In this document: positions 33,757 to 41,780 of the stretch, piece after piece | How the letters are laid out: every line of letters begins with the position of its first letter | Numbering within the stretch: the first letter of the stretch is position 1 | Assembly (NCBI GenBank): GCA_017503015.1 | Contig: JAFVTX010000038.1 | Span: 1 to 64,000, forward strand | Direction of reading: 5' to 3' | Origin: Fibrobacter sp. | GTDB taxonomy: Bacteria; Fibrobacterota; Fibrobacteria; Fibrobacterales; Fibrobacteraceae | Length of the DNA: 64,000 nt | Notes under the pieces: model-generated | Database searches by the model: none | What the model was told of the DNA's origin: nothing | What the model saw: only the letters and a program-made list of their open reading frames with translations | Position numbers and translations under genes: made by a program

Positions 33757-33768
33757 GCTAAATTTAGC
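33757..33768. promoter_or_regulatory. Palindromic -10 region shared by divergent epmB and efp
   Basis: GCTAAATTTAGC is a perfect palindrome containing TAAATT on both strands. It lies 6 bp from the epmB start codon and 24 bp from that of efp, so one box could serve both promoters. No clear -35 was seen. Confidence 0.4.
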
Positions 33769-33791
33769 TTCAAAATCAACAAGAGGATAAT

Positions 33792-34376
33792 ATGGGTACT
33801 GTAAGCACCAACGAATTCCGCAAGAAACTTAAAATCATGGTTGATGATCAGCCGTACGAAATCATCGAAAACCAGTTCGTGAAACCGGGTAAGGGCCAGG
33901 CCTTCAACCGTGTTCGTATCAAGAACCTGGTGACTGGCCGCACTCTGGAACGCACCTGGAAGAGTGGCGATACGGTGGAAGAAGCCGACGTGACCTTCAC
34001 TGAAATGACCTACCTCTACAATGACGGTTCTACTTGGTATTTCTTGAACAACGAATCCCAGGAAACTGAAGAAATTTCCAAGGAAGCTCTGAACGGCTGC
34101 GAAGTCTGGCTCCTGGACGGCGCTACCGTAGAAGTGACCTGGTGGAAGGACCCGAAGTCCGGCGCTACGCTTCCTATCGAAGTGATTCCGCCTACCTTCG
34201 TTGACTTGATGATTGTGGACGCTCCTCCGGCAGTGCAGGGCAACACCAGCGGCAACGTGATGCGTGAAGCCACCCTCGAAACCGGTGCCAAGGTGATGAT
34301 TCCGCTGTTCATCGAAAACAATACCAAGATCCGCGTGGATACCCGCGACGGTTCTTACCTGGAACGCGCGAAGTAA
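33792..34376 (+). CDS. efp: Translation elongation factor P
   Basis: 194 residues. The KOW-like N-terminal domain carries the modification loop KPGKGQAF with Lys34 at the position beta-lysylated in E. coli. The two OB domains follow, with the family end TRDGSYLERAK. EF-P relieves ribosome stalling at polyproline. AGAGGA lies six bases before ATG 33792. It is divergent from epmB with a 40-bp shared promoter region, so modifier and target are probably co-regulated. Two hairpins follow at 34389-34407 and 34415-34460. Confidence 0.97.
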   Translation: MGTVSTNEFRKKLKIMVDDQPYEIIENQFVKPGKGQAFNRVRIKNLVTGRTLERTWKSGDTVEEADVTFTEMTYLYNDGSTWYFLNNESQETEEISKEALNGCEVWLLDGATVEVTWWKDPKSGATLPIEVIPPTFVDLMIVDAPPAVQGNTSGNVMREATLETGAKVMIPLFIENNTKIRVDTRDGSYLERAK

Positions 34377-34388
34377 TTCTAAAAACAA

Positions 34389-34460
34389 GGCGCACCTTTG
34401 GTGCGCCCACGATAGAACCCGCCAACCGAAGATATTCGTAAACTCTGGGGCGGGTTCTTT
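34389..34460 (+). terminator. Two hairpins terminating efp
   Basis: GGCGCACC-TTT-GGTGCGCC (34389-34407), then GAACCCGCC (34415-34423) pairing with GGCGGGTTC (34449-34457) and followed by TTTC. The second looks more like an intrinsic terminator. Confidence 0.6.
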
Positions 34461-34500
34461 CGTGTCGGGAGGGTTTTAGGGAGGGCTGTGCCCTCCCTAG
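34461..34500. repeat. Family-A hairpin repeat, copy A4, overlapping a stop codon
   Basis: CGTGTCGGGAGGGTTTTAGG leads into a hairpin with arms TAGGGAGGGC and GCCCTCCCTA and loop TGT. The minus-strand TAG of the gene at 34497-35483 is the outer end of the right arm. Confidence 0.75.
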
Positions 34501-35483
34501 TCGCTTATAGCTTTCCTAAACACCCGGGCGACTTCGTCCGGGTGTTCGCTTTTGAGCCAGCTGAGGGTCTCGGTACCGCGGTAGCTCCAGGCGAAGATGT
34601 TGTCGATGCCAGCCTTGCGGCTTTCGGCTACGGCGATGGCCAGGTCGTTTTCGCGGCCTGCTTCGATCTGGTAGGCCTTAATCCACATCTGCACGGCCTT
34701 GCCGTATTTGGCGGCCACGGTCACGAGCTTGCGGGCGGTCTCGGCGTACTTTTCCCGGACCCATTCTTCGGTGGCGCCCCGTTCCCAGTAGGGATCACTG
34801 GCGATTTCATCTACGCTGCCCATGGATGCCACGCGGCCCCAGTCGTCGAGGCCTGCTGGGAACCAGGGTGGCAACATGCACACGCAATTGCGCTTGCCGC
34901 GAGTGTGAACATCTTCCGTCATTTCTTTCAAAAAGTCGATAAGGCTGTCTTCGCGGAACTTCAACACGTCATCGGTGAGTTCGGCGGGCATTTCGTACCC
35001 GAAGCGAGCGCGGAAAAGCCCGCGGCACTTTTCACACCTGCAACTCCAGTTGCTAAGTCCGCCCTTCTCAAAGTAAAAATGGGGTTCGTCCCAAAAGACG
35101 GTGCTTACTTTGGTTGCACAGACGGACTCAATCCAGCGATGCATGTAGGACCGGAATTCCGGATGGTTGGGGCAGGCGGCCACCTTGGGCTTGCCGTCTA
35201 GCGCCACCTGGCACAAGTCGTGATTACGTGCGGTCAGTTCGGAATAGGCTTCTCCGCCGAATACGCGGCCCACCCCCCAGGGGTTCACGTAGACCGTTAG
35301 ACCTAGCTCGGCGGTCCGGTCCACGATTTCAGCCATGGTACCGTAATAATACTGCTGGTCTTCTTCGCTCCAGGTGTGGAGCACGGCGTTGAAACCTGCC
35401 GCCTTGATGTCTTGCATGTCGGAAAGAGTATGCCTTGGCGTGCGCACGCCGAAATAACTGACGCCCTTAAATTTCAAACTCAT
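34497..35483 (-). CDS. Unrecognised TIM-barrel-like protein (possible glycoside-hydrolase fold)
   Basis: 328 residues, no signal peptide, so cytoplasmic. Regular beta/alpha alternation suggests a TIM barrel: GVSYFGVRTPRHTLSDMQ at the start, FNAVLHTWSEEDQQYYYG, GLTVYVNPWGVGRVFGG, STVFWDEPHFYFEKGG, and DNIFAWSYRGTETLSWL at the end. The DEP motif after a beta-strand (FWDEPHFYF) could be an acid/base as in clan-A glycosidases. A Cys pair in SCRCEKCRG may bind metal. I cannot name a family. The stop codon lies in the arm of a family-A hairpin. Upstream is a family-E repeat. Confidence 0.6.
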   Translation of the reverse strand: MSLKFKGVSYFGVRTPRHTLSDMQDIKAAGFNAVLHTWSEEDQQYYYGTMAEIVDRTAELGLTVYVNPWGVGRVFGGEAYSELTARNHDLCQVALDGKPKVAACPNHPEFRSYMHRWIESVCATKVSTVFWDEPHFYFEKGGLSNWSCRCEKCRGLFRARFGYEMPAELTDDVLKFREDSLIDFLKEMTEDVHTRGKRNCVCMLPPWFPAGLDDWGRVASMGSVDEIASDPYWERGATEEWVREKYAETARKLVTVAAKYGKAVQMWIKAYQIEAGRENDLAIAVAESRKAGIDNIFAWSYRGTETLSWLKSEHPDEVARVFRKAISD

Positions 35484-35493
35484 ATCGGAAAAA

Positions 35494-35598
35494 TAGTTAC
35501 TAGTTACTAGTTAGTAGTTACTAGTCTTCATGGCAAATGTCTCTAGTAACTAGTAACTTTTAACTCAGAACTATTAATTCGCTCGTAGGGCGAATTAA
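35494..35598. repeat. Family-E inverted repeat copy 4 plus TTAATTCGC hairpin
   Basis: The left arm repeats AGTTACTAGTTACTAG; the right arm is CTCTAGTAACTAGTAAC; the unique centre is about 16 bp. Next to it TTAATTCGC (35574-35582) pairs with GCGAATTAA (35590-35598); its outer bases include the TAA stop (35597-35595) of the next minus-strand gene. Confidence 0.75.
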
Positions 35599-36014
35599 CT
35601 ATTTGCCCACTGCGGTGTGGGGGTCTTCCGTAGCACCTGGTCCAGGGTCTCCCGCCACTCGTCTTCGGTAAGTGGCCTGCGTATCCAGTACAACCCCTCA
35701 TCTTCTTTTTCGATGGGCATGGCATCCGGGACAATTTCCACAATCCAGGATTCGGGAATGCTGTTGCGGAGCCTCTTGCTGAAGGCGATGTTCATGTCGG
35801 TGGGCCTGTCGGCGTGGTCGAAGATGATAAGCGCCGGGGAATCTCCCGTAATGAGCGCCGTCTCCAGGATGTTTGCCGCTTCTTCGATGGTGTTGCAGGT
35901 GTACATGGTGGAATCTTCGGCCATGTCGTTTTCCAGAAGCCAGCGGAGAGTCCACTGGCTCAGGCGGTCCAAGCTGCCCGGTGAAGAAGGGGCTATGAAG
36001 AATATGTGTCCCAC
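35595..36014 (-). CDS. Receiver-like (pseudo-REC) domain protein
   Basis: 139 residues, a single domain. The order of segments matches a CheY-like receiver: HIFFIAPSSPG (beta1), YTCNTIEEAANILETAL (alpha2), ALIIFDHADRP (beta3 with a possible phospho-acceptor Asp), WIVEIVPDA (beta4) and YWIRRPLTEDEWRETLDQVL (beta5/alpha5). The conserved beta5 Lys-Pro is replaced by Arg-Arg-Pro, and acidic residues near beta1 are missing, so normal phosphorylation switching is doubtful. No output domain. The stop overlaps a hairpin arm. Assignment is a fold inference; the partner is unknown. Confidence 0.55.
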   Translation of the reverse strand: MGHIFFIAPSSPGSLDRLSQWTLRWLLENDMAEDSTMYTCNTIEEAANILETALITGDSPALIIFDHADRPTDMNIAFSKRLRNSIPESWIVEIVPDAMPIEKEDEGLYWIRRPLTEDEWRETLDQVLRKTPTPQWANS

Positions 36015-36135
36015 GGCCTAAAGTATAGAAAGATTGAAACCCCTTTTTTAGGGTCAAAAAGGGCTGTTTTGGAGTGAAATCTATTATTTTTGAGATAGGA
36101 AAAACATATCAAACATTAATCAACAATTAACGCAC

Positions 36136-37113
36136 ATGTTTCCCGACCTTGGCGAATTCAGACTGATAGACGGCATCCTGGAAAAGTCGTTGCCCTTAAA
36201 AAAGGAGGCCCCCGAATTTCGGGATTGGCTCCCCGTAGGCGACGATGCCGCCGAGTTTGACGGCTGGCTTGCCACCAAGGATCTGTCCGTAGAAGGGACC
36301 CACTTCCGCCTGGACTGGTCCACGCCGGAACAGGCCGTGGAAAAGCACATCGTTTCCAACGTCTCGGACATTTCGGCCATGGGAGGCAGGCCACGGCTGG
36401 CCCTGTTCGGCCTGTGCGTCGGTAAAAACTGGAGCGAAGACACGGTGCGTCGGGTGTCTGCTGCGGTGGCGGAAGGATTTGCCAAAAGGAACATCGCCCT
36501 TATCGGGGGCGATACCGTTTCAGGTGAAGTGGGAATGTTTTCTACGACTCTCATAGGCGAACAGGTGGCGCCTACCCGCCTGCTCCGGAGTGGCGCTAGG
36601 GCTGGCGACAGACTGTTCGTTTCGGGAACTCTCGGGCGCTCTGCCGCAGGGCTCTGGCTGTTGCAGAACCGCCCCGCCGGTTTCGAGGAATTTCAGGACC
36701 TAATTCAGTACCACTTGAGCCCCTCCATCCGGGAGGACATCGGCGCACGTCTTGCCTCTACGGGCGTTTGCCACGGTGCTTTGGACATCAGTGACGGCCT
36801 TTCTTCGGAGCTGAACCATTTGGCCCTGTCATCTGCAGTTTCCTTGGAGGTGGAGGCCAATCGGATTCCCGTAGACCCTCGGGTTTCGGAAATGTGCAGC
36901 CGATATGGCCTAAATCCTATGGATTTTGTGATGGATGGCGGTGAAGAATACGTGCTTTTATTTACCGTTTCAGCCAAAAATGATATATTTTCAATAGAAG
37001 GTTTCCCCGACGGGGTATACGAGATTGGCTCGGTTCAAGAAGGTGCCGGTGTCTACATGCTCGAAGAAGGGAAAAAGAAGATTGTTAAAGCTCAGGCTTG
37101 GTCGCATTTATGA
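36136..37113 (+). CDS. thiL: Thiamine-monophosphate kinase
   Basis: 325 residues. ThiL phosphorylates thiamine monophosphate to the cofactor thiamine diphosphate. Hallmarks of the PurM-like fold: GDDAAEF near residue 35, KDLSVEGTHFRLDW, NVSDISAMGGRPRLAL, ALIGGDTVSG and the C-terminal ALDISDGLSSELNHLA and MDGGEEYVLLF. It starts GEFRLIDGILEK as usual. No strong Shine-Dalgarno precedes ATG 36136. The last codons overlap the PilB/GspE start (ATGA at 37110-37113), so the two unrelated genes are translationally coupled. Confidence 0.93.
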   Translation: MFPDLGEFRLIDGILEKSLPLKKEAPEFRDWLPVGDDAAEFDGWLATKDLSVEGTHFRLDWSTPEQAVEKHIVSNVSDISAMGGRPRLALFGLCVGKNWSEDTVRRVSAAVAEGFAKRNIALIGGDTVSGEVGMFSTTLIGEQVAPTRLLRSGARAGDRLFVSGTLGRSAAGLWLLQNRPAGFEEFQDLIQYHLSPSIREDIGARLASTGVCHGALDISDGLSSELNHLALSSAVSLEVEANRIPVDPRVSEMCSRYGLNPMDFVMDGGEEYVLLFTVSAKNDIFSIEGFPDGVYEIGSVQEGAGVYMLEEGKKKIVKAQAWSHL

Positions 37114-39047
37114 TAAGTAACACAAAAATGAACTTGGGCCAATTGCTGATTCGTCAGGGTGTCCTGGACGAAGACCAGCTGGCTCACGCCACTTCGGAAC
37201 ACAAGCGTACCGGAATCCCTCTGGCGAAGATTCTCATCCGCCTGGGCATGGTCAGCGAAGATACCCTTACGAGCATCTTGGGTGTGCAGATGCAGTCCAC
37301 AACCAAGATGCGTATCGGCGAGATGTTGCTCGCCCAGAAGTACATCACCCAGGAACAGCTGGACCAGGCTCTGGAAGAGCAGAAGAAGACCGGCAAGCGC
37401 CTTGGCCGTACTTTGGTGGACTTGAAGTTCATGCCCGAAGAACGCCTGGTGGAGATTCTCTCCAAGCAGTTCGAAGTTCCCTATGTAAGGCTTGAAAATT
37501 TTGCTATCGACCCCGAGGCCTACACCTACTTGCCCGAAGACTTGTGCAGGACTTACAAGGTGGTTCCCCTGTTTGTTTCCAAGGGCGAAGATGACCGCCG
37601 TGTCCAGCGTGAAGCCCTGACCATCGCAATGACTGATCCCACCAACATGCGTGTGATCAACATCGTGAAGTTCAAGGTGAAGATGGAAGTGGACATCGTC
37701 ATGGCCTCCGACGCAGATGTGGTCAAGACTATCGACCGCGTGTTCGCGGGGCGTAGCACTTCCGAAGAATCCTTGGCGGAGCTGATTGGTGAGACCAAGG
37801 ATGGCGAAGAACTGGAAACCGTGGAACGGGGTCAGGGAAACAGCGACGAACCGGAACTGACCGACGAAGAAGGCCGCCAGGTGGTGCGAATCGTGACCAC
37901 GCTGATTCACGAAGCCATTGCCCGTCACGCCTCTGATATTCACCTGGAACCCCAGGAAACCTTCCTCAAGCTCCGTTACCGTATCGACGGCGACCTGCAG
38001 GTCATGTCACCCATTCCTGCCCGCTTGATGCCCCAGATTCTTTCCCGTATCAAGCTCCTTTCCAAGATGGACATCGCCGAAAAGCGTAAACCCTTGGACG
38101 GTCGTTTCACGGTGCGTTACAAGGGCTCCGAGGTTGACCTTCGTGTGAGCTCTTTCCCGATATCGCTCCGTAAGCGCGGTGTTTGTGAAAAGATCGTTAT
38201 GCGTATCTTGGACCCGAACTCGGGTCAGTTCCCCTTGAAGGACATGGGCTTTGACCCCCGTGTGCTCAAGCAGTTCCTGGATGCCATTAACGCTCCTAAC
38301 GGTATTGTACTTGTGACCGGTCCTACGGGTTCCGGTAAGTCTACCACGCTTTACGCTTCTATTCGAGAAATTTTGGATTCCACCATCAACATCTCTACGA
38401 TGGAAGACCCTGTGGAACTTAATATTGACGGTGTGAACCAAGGTCAAATCAACAACGCCGCAGGCTTTACCTTTGCCGCGGGCATTCGCGCCCTGCTCCG
38501 TCAGGACCCGGATGTGATTATGATCGGTGAAATGCGTGACCAGGAGACGTCGTCCATGGCTATCGAAGCTGCATTGACGGGTCACTTGGTCTTTAGCACG
38601 CTCCATACCAACGATGCTGCCGGAGCATTCCCCCGTCTGCTGGAAATGGGCCTGGAACCCTTCCTGGTGTCAACCGCTATCAAGGGCGTGCTTGCCCAGC
38701 GTCTGGTGCGCCGCATCTGCAAGTACTGCAAGGAACCTGTGGAAATATCTCCGTCCCTCCGCGAAGAACTCCACCTGTCTCCCGACATGCAGTTCTACCA
38801 TGGCAAGGGGTGCGACAAGTGCGACGGTTCTGGTTACAAGGGCCGTTGCGGTATCTACGAGTTCCTGGTGCCTAACGAAACCGTGCGTAACCTGATTATC
38901 AAGCGTTCCTCCGGTGACGTCATCAAGCGTGCCGCCATGCAGGAATGCGACATGATTACGCTCCGTATGGACGGTATCCAGAAGGCCTTGGACGGTCACA
39001 CCACGCTGGAACAGGCGGTGGGGGCCTCCGCTGCCGACGACGTCTAA
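37110..39047 (+). CDS. Type IV pilus / type II secretion assembly ATPase (PilB/GspE)
   Basis: 645 residues from ATG 37110 (alternative ATG 37128). Two MshEN-type repeats open the protein: NLGQLLIRQGVLDEDQLAHA and RIGEMLLAQKYITQEQLDQA, each about 55 residues; MshEN modules can bind c-di-GMP. After a linker, the ATPase has Walker A GPTGSGKST, Asp box, Walker B VIMIGEMRDQETSSMAIEAALTG and His box FSTLHTNDA. A tetracysteine zinc site follows (CKYC and CDKC...GRCGIYE), typical of assembly rather than retraction ATPases. Other pilus genes are not in the window. A terminator at 39078-39116 lies inside the 3' end of the convergent gene. Confidence 0.92.
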   Translation: MISNTKMNLGQLLIRQGVLDEDQLAHATSEHKRTGIPLAKILIRLGMVSEDTLTSILGVQMQSTTKMRIGEMLLAQKYITQEQLDQALEEQKKTGKRLGRTLVDLKFMPEERLVEILSKQFEVPYVRLENFAIDPEAYTYLPEDLCRTYKVVPLFVSKGEDDRRVQREALTIAMTDPTNMRVINIVKFKVKMEVDIVMASDADVVKTIDRVFAGRSTSEESLAELIGETKDGEELETVERGQGNSDEPELTDEEGRQVVRIVTTLIHEAIARHASDIHLEPQETFLKLRYRIDGDLQVMSPIPARLMPQILSRIKLLSKMDIAEKRKPLDGRFTVRYKGSEVDLRVSSFPISLRKRGVCEKIVMRILDPNSGQFPLKDMGFDPRVLKQFLDAINAPNGIVLVTGPTGSGKSTTLYASIREILDSTINISTMEDPVELNIDGVNQGQINNAAGFTFAAGIRALLRQDPDVIMIGEMRDQETSSMAIEAALTGHLVFSTLHTNDAAGAFPRLLEMGLEPFLVSTAIKGVLAQRLVRRICKYCKEPVEISPSLREELHLSPDMQFYHGKGCDKCDGSGYKGRCGIYEFLVPNETVRNLIIKRSSGDVIKRAAMQECDMITLRMDGIQKALDGHTTLEQAVGASAADDV

Positions 39048-39075
39048 TTTGTCGTAAAGGTTATTTCTGAAAACT

Positions 39076-40365
39076 CTAGAGCCTTTCGCCTATAAGGGCG
39101 AAGGGCTCTGCTTTTGTAATGCGCACTTGTAGAGCTTTGCCTGCCGGGATGTTCCCCTGCAGGGCCACGGGGCGGTAGGCGCTGTTTCGCGCGATGGTGG
39201 TGCCTGCCCGGTGGCCTTGTTTTTCGGTCACGACCGTGCAGGTCTTGCCGACCCAGCGCTGGTTGTTTTCTTGGGCGATTTGCTGGAAGGCGTCGAACAG
39301 CTTTGCGGAGCGTTCGTGCTTTACGCTGTCTGAAACGGCAGGCGTGTCGGCGGCGTTTGCTTCTTCTATGCGGGCGGCAACGGTTCCCTTGCGGGCCACG
39401 AACCGTGTAATGTTACAGACGGTGGGGCGGGTTTCCTTCAGCAGGTCAAGGGTCTCTTGAAAGTCGGCGTCTGTTTCTCCAGGGAAACCTACAATCAGGT
39501 CTGTACTGAGGGTGAACAGCGGGAACTTTTCTTGCAATTCCAGCGCAAAGCTACGGAAGTCTTTCACGGAGTGCTTGCGGTTCATGAGCTGCAGGACGCG
39601 CTCGCTCCCGCTCTGGACAGGAACGTGCAAGAACTGGTAGAGCCGTTCGTCTTGAAAACATTCCAGCAATGCATCTTTATAGCCGAGGATGTGCCTCGGG
39701 TTTCCCATGCCCAGCCGGATCTTGTAGTTTCCGGGAACCTGGGCGAGAATTTTTTGCGTGAGGTTTGCAAGGTTCGTGCCGGTGTCAAAACCGTAGCAGG
39801 CGCAGTCCTGTCCGGTCAGCTGAATCTCCAGGCATCCGTCGTCCACCAGGCGCCGGACCTGATCCACGATGGCGTCTTCGGGCTGGCTTTGGAGTCGTCC
39901 TTTTACCAGCTTTGTGGAGCAGAAGGCACAGGCATCCAGGCAGCCTTCCTCGATGTTCACGATGCCTACGAAGGGGGACTGCCGGAGGATTCGCTTGTCA
40001 TTCTGGAGCCCCTTTGGGGCGATAGAATCCGTGGATTCTATCGCCTTCAAACTCGTGAACGATACCTTGTCCGAAATCTTGCGGGCTTCTTCCTGGAAAT
40101 CCTTGGGGGCGCATCCTGTTATAAAGACGGGTGCCTGCGGAAAAGTCGTTACCGCCTGCTGCAAAAGCTTCAGGGCGGTTCCGTTCCCCTTGACGGTGCA
40201 CACGTTCAGGTAAAAGGCAAGAGGCTGTTCCGTCGGGAATTCAAAAGAGATGGAACAATCCGGATGTTGGGCGGATAGCGCCCGGGCGATTTTTTCCCCG
40301 TCGCCGAAGTTGGCGGCACAGCCCTGGCTGAGGACTGCAATGACAGGCGATGCGGCGGAACTCAT
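39076..40365 (-). CDS. Archaeal/eukaryote-type tRNA t6A37 methylthiotransferase (e-MtaB, CDKAL1-like)
   Basis: 429 residues. The UPF0004 domain holds three cluster Cys in SQGCAANFGDGEKI, LNVCTVKGNG and FITGCAPKD; the radical-SAM motif is GCLDACAFCSTKLVKGRL. Between them and after come EIQLTGQDCACYGFDTGTNL, IRLGMGNPRHIL, FLHVPVQSGSERVL, LSTDLIVGFPGETDADFQET and a C-terminal TRAM-like domain. The GTNL and RLGMxNP motifs and the lack of the MiaB or bacterial MtaB signature point to the e-MtaB clade, which makes ms2t6A37 in archaea and eukaryotes. ATG 40365 overlaps the SpoIID-like stop (ATGA); upstream in-frame codons are a shadow of that gene. Confidence 0.85.
   Translation of the reverse strand: MSSAASPVIAVLSQGCAANFGDGEKIARALSAQHPDCSISFEFPTEQPLAFYLNVCTVKGNGTALKLLQQAVTTFPQAPVFITGCAPKDFQEEARKISDKVSFTSLKAIESTDSIAPKGLQNDKRILRQSPFVGIVNIEEGCLDACAFCSTKLVKGRLQSQPEDAIVDQVRRLVDDGCLEIQLTGQDCACYGFDTGTNLANLTQKILAQVPGNYKIRLGMGNPRHILGYKDALLECFQDERLYQFLHVPVQSGSERVLQLMNRKHSVKDFRSFALELQEKFPLFTLSTDLIVGFPGETDADFQETLDLLKETRPTVCNITRFVARKGTVAARIEEANAADTPAVSDSVKHERSAKLFDAFQQIAQENNQRWVGKTCTVVTEKQGHRAGTTIARNSAYRPVALQGNIPAGKALQVRITKAEPFALIGERL
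39078..39116 (+). terminator. Terminator of pilB/gspE embedded in the convergent gene
   Basis: Thirteen pairs (39078-39090 with 39097-39109; outer arm AGAGCC/GGGCTCT, inner TTTCGCC/GGCGAA with one G-T pair), loop TATAAG, then GCTTTTGT. It lies within the last codons of the e-MtaB gene on the other strand. Confidence 0.7.
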
Positions 40366-41738
40366 CTTTCGAACCGCTCCAGGGTGATTCCCGGATAGTA
40401 ATGGCTCAGAATTTCGATGTAGCTCTGACCCGCCTGGGCCCTGGCCCGCACGCCCATCTGGCACATGCCTACGCCGTGGCCGAATCCCCTGCCTTCGAGA
40501 ATCCACTTGCTGCCGTCCTTCTTGACGGTAAAGAAACTGGAGGGCAGGATTACGCCGCCCTTGCGGAAAAGCCAGCGTACCTTGTCGCCGCGGACTTCGA
40601 AAGTTCCCGCGTCCGTAGTGACCGCAAGTGTCAAGATGCGCCCGCTTTTAAGCAGGTCTTTGACGGTAATGTCCTTGACTTTCTTGAAGGGAGCGACTTT
40701 CGCCTTGGAATCCCTGGCGTTCTGGACAAAGAGTTTCACCAGTTCGTCACTTTCGAAAGTCCGTTCCCACTTGATGTAGCTGGACTCCTTGCACCAGGGC
40801 GTTCCATCGCTTCGTAGGTCCGGCTTGCTCTTGAGGTAGGGGAGGTTCGGCTTTTCCCAGGTGTCCAGCGTCTCGGACATGCCTCCGCAGGTGGAGTGGT
40901 AGTAGGCGGTAATGAACTCGCCATTATACATCATGACCTCGCCCTTGGTCTCCTTGACGGCGCGGTCTGTCAGGGCCGTTGCGCTCTGGAGGCCTTTATA
41001 CACCTGGTCCTTGGTGTCGGCGAACACGTCAAAGCCCAGGGATTCCCGGCTCCCGAAATGCTTGTAGGCGTAGGTGCGGGCGGCTACCGCCTGGGCCTTC
41101 AGCGCTTCGAAGCGGCTGCTGTCCAGCTGTCCGATTTCGTAAGGGATTACGCCCCGCAGGTAATCTTCCATGTCCACCGTATTGATGGCGTTGATTTTCC
41201 CGTTGTTGTAGGAGATGGTAAAAAATCCCGGATAGCAAGAGGTAGAAAGCAGCTTTTGCGTCGGCGCGATAGAGACGCACTTGCCGTCGTCGATATCCTT
41301 TTTAACGGCGGTAAAAGAATTTTCCTTCCCCTGGAATTTCAACTCCTTGCCCTTGACGGTAATATGGATAACCTCTCCGCCTTTTGAAAGGTACAGTTCC
41401 TTGACGTCGGTATAGACCCCTACACGAAGAGGCCTATTCAAGTTCGTCGGTATCTTTTCCGCCTGGACTCGGGCCAAAGTATCTCCGGATTCCGTCTTGA
41501 TTTGCGTGGACGCAGGGGCTTCCCTCGGGCCTTTCACCTGGACGTCGGAAACGTTCGTCGCTTCGATGGGCCTGAAATCTACAATCTCGGGCTCTTCAAC
41601 GCTGGAGTCTTTTTTGACGGTCTTGGCCGCAGGAGCGGGCATGTCTGGCAGCTCAAAATCCTCTGCGGCACTTGTCGTTACGATAAGCGCCAGAAGAAAA
41701 AGAAGCGTTGTTTTGTAACCGGGCATGACATTACCCAT
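40362..41738 (-). CDS. SpoIID/LytB-domain exported protein
   Basis: 458 residues with an N-terminal signal (YKTTLLFLLALIVTTSAA). A Pro/Val/Lys-rich spacer precedes the SpoIID domain (about 170-450): NTVDMEDYLRGVIPYEIG, AQAVAARTYAYKHFGS, ADTKDQVYKGLQ, AYYHSTCGGMSETLD and the ending GRGFGHGVGMCQMGVRARAQAG. SpoIID relatives are lytic transglycosylases or amidase enhancers acting on peptidoglycan stripped of stem peptides. ATG 41738 has GAGG eight bases upstream; ATG 41726 is the alternative. That upstream sequence is part of repeat G2. Its stop overlaps the start of the e-MtaB gene. Confidence 0.9.
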   Translation of the reverse strand: MGNVMPGYKTTLLFLLALIVTTSAAEDFELPDMPAPAAKTVKKDSSVEEPEIVDFRPIEATNVSDVQVKGPREAPASTQIKTESGDTLARVQAEKIPTNLNRPLRVGVYTDVKELYLSKGGEVIHITVKGKELKFQGKENSFTAVKKDIDDGKCVSIAPTQKLLSTSCYPGFFTISYNNGKINAINTVDMEDYLRGVIPYEIGQLDSSRFEALKAQAVAARTYAYKHFGSRESLGFDVFADTKDQVYKGLQSATALTDRAVKETKGEVMMYNGEFITAYYHSTCGGMSETLDTWEKPNLPYLKSKPDLRSDGTPWCKESSYIKWERTFESDELVKLFVQNARDSKAKVAPFKKVKDITVKDLLKSGRILTLAVTTDAGTFEVRGDKVRWLFRKGGVILPSSFFTVKKDGSKWILEGRGFGHGVGMCQMGVRARAQAGQSYIEILSHYYPGITLERFER

Positions 41739-41739
41739 A

Positions 41740-41780
41740 GCTCACACCTCAAAGCGAGCCTGCGAGCGCCCTCATACCTA
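41740..41780. repeat. Family-G repeat copy 2, between def and the SpoIID-like gene
   Basis: On the minus strand it reads TAGGTATGAGG, a GC-rich centre, then GCTTTGAGGTGTGAG, matching 30276-30322. The first TAG is the stop codon of def and the GAGG near its end serves as Shine-Dalgarno for the next gene. Confidence 0.6.

Noticed and set aside
40366..40506. 47-residue N-terminal extension of the e-MtaB gene
   Set aside because: It overlaps the coding end of the SpoIID-like gene in another frame and is Arg/Gly-rich shadow sequence; ATG 40365 with an ATGA overlap is better.
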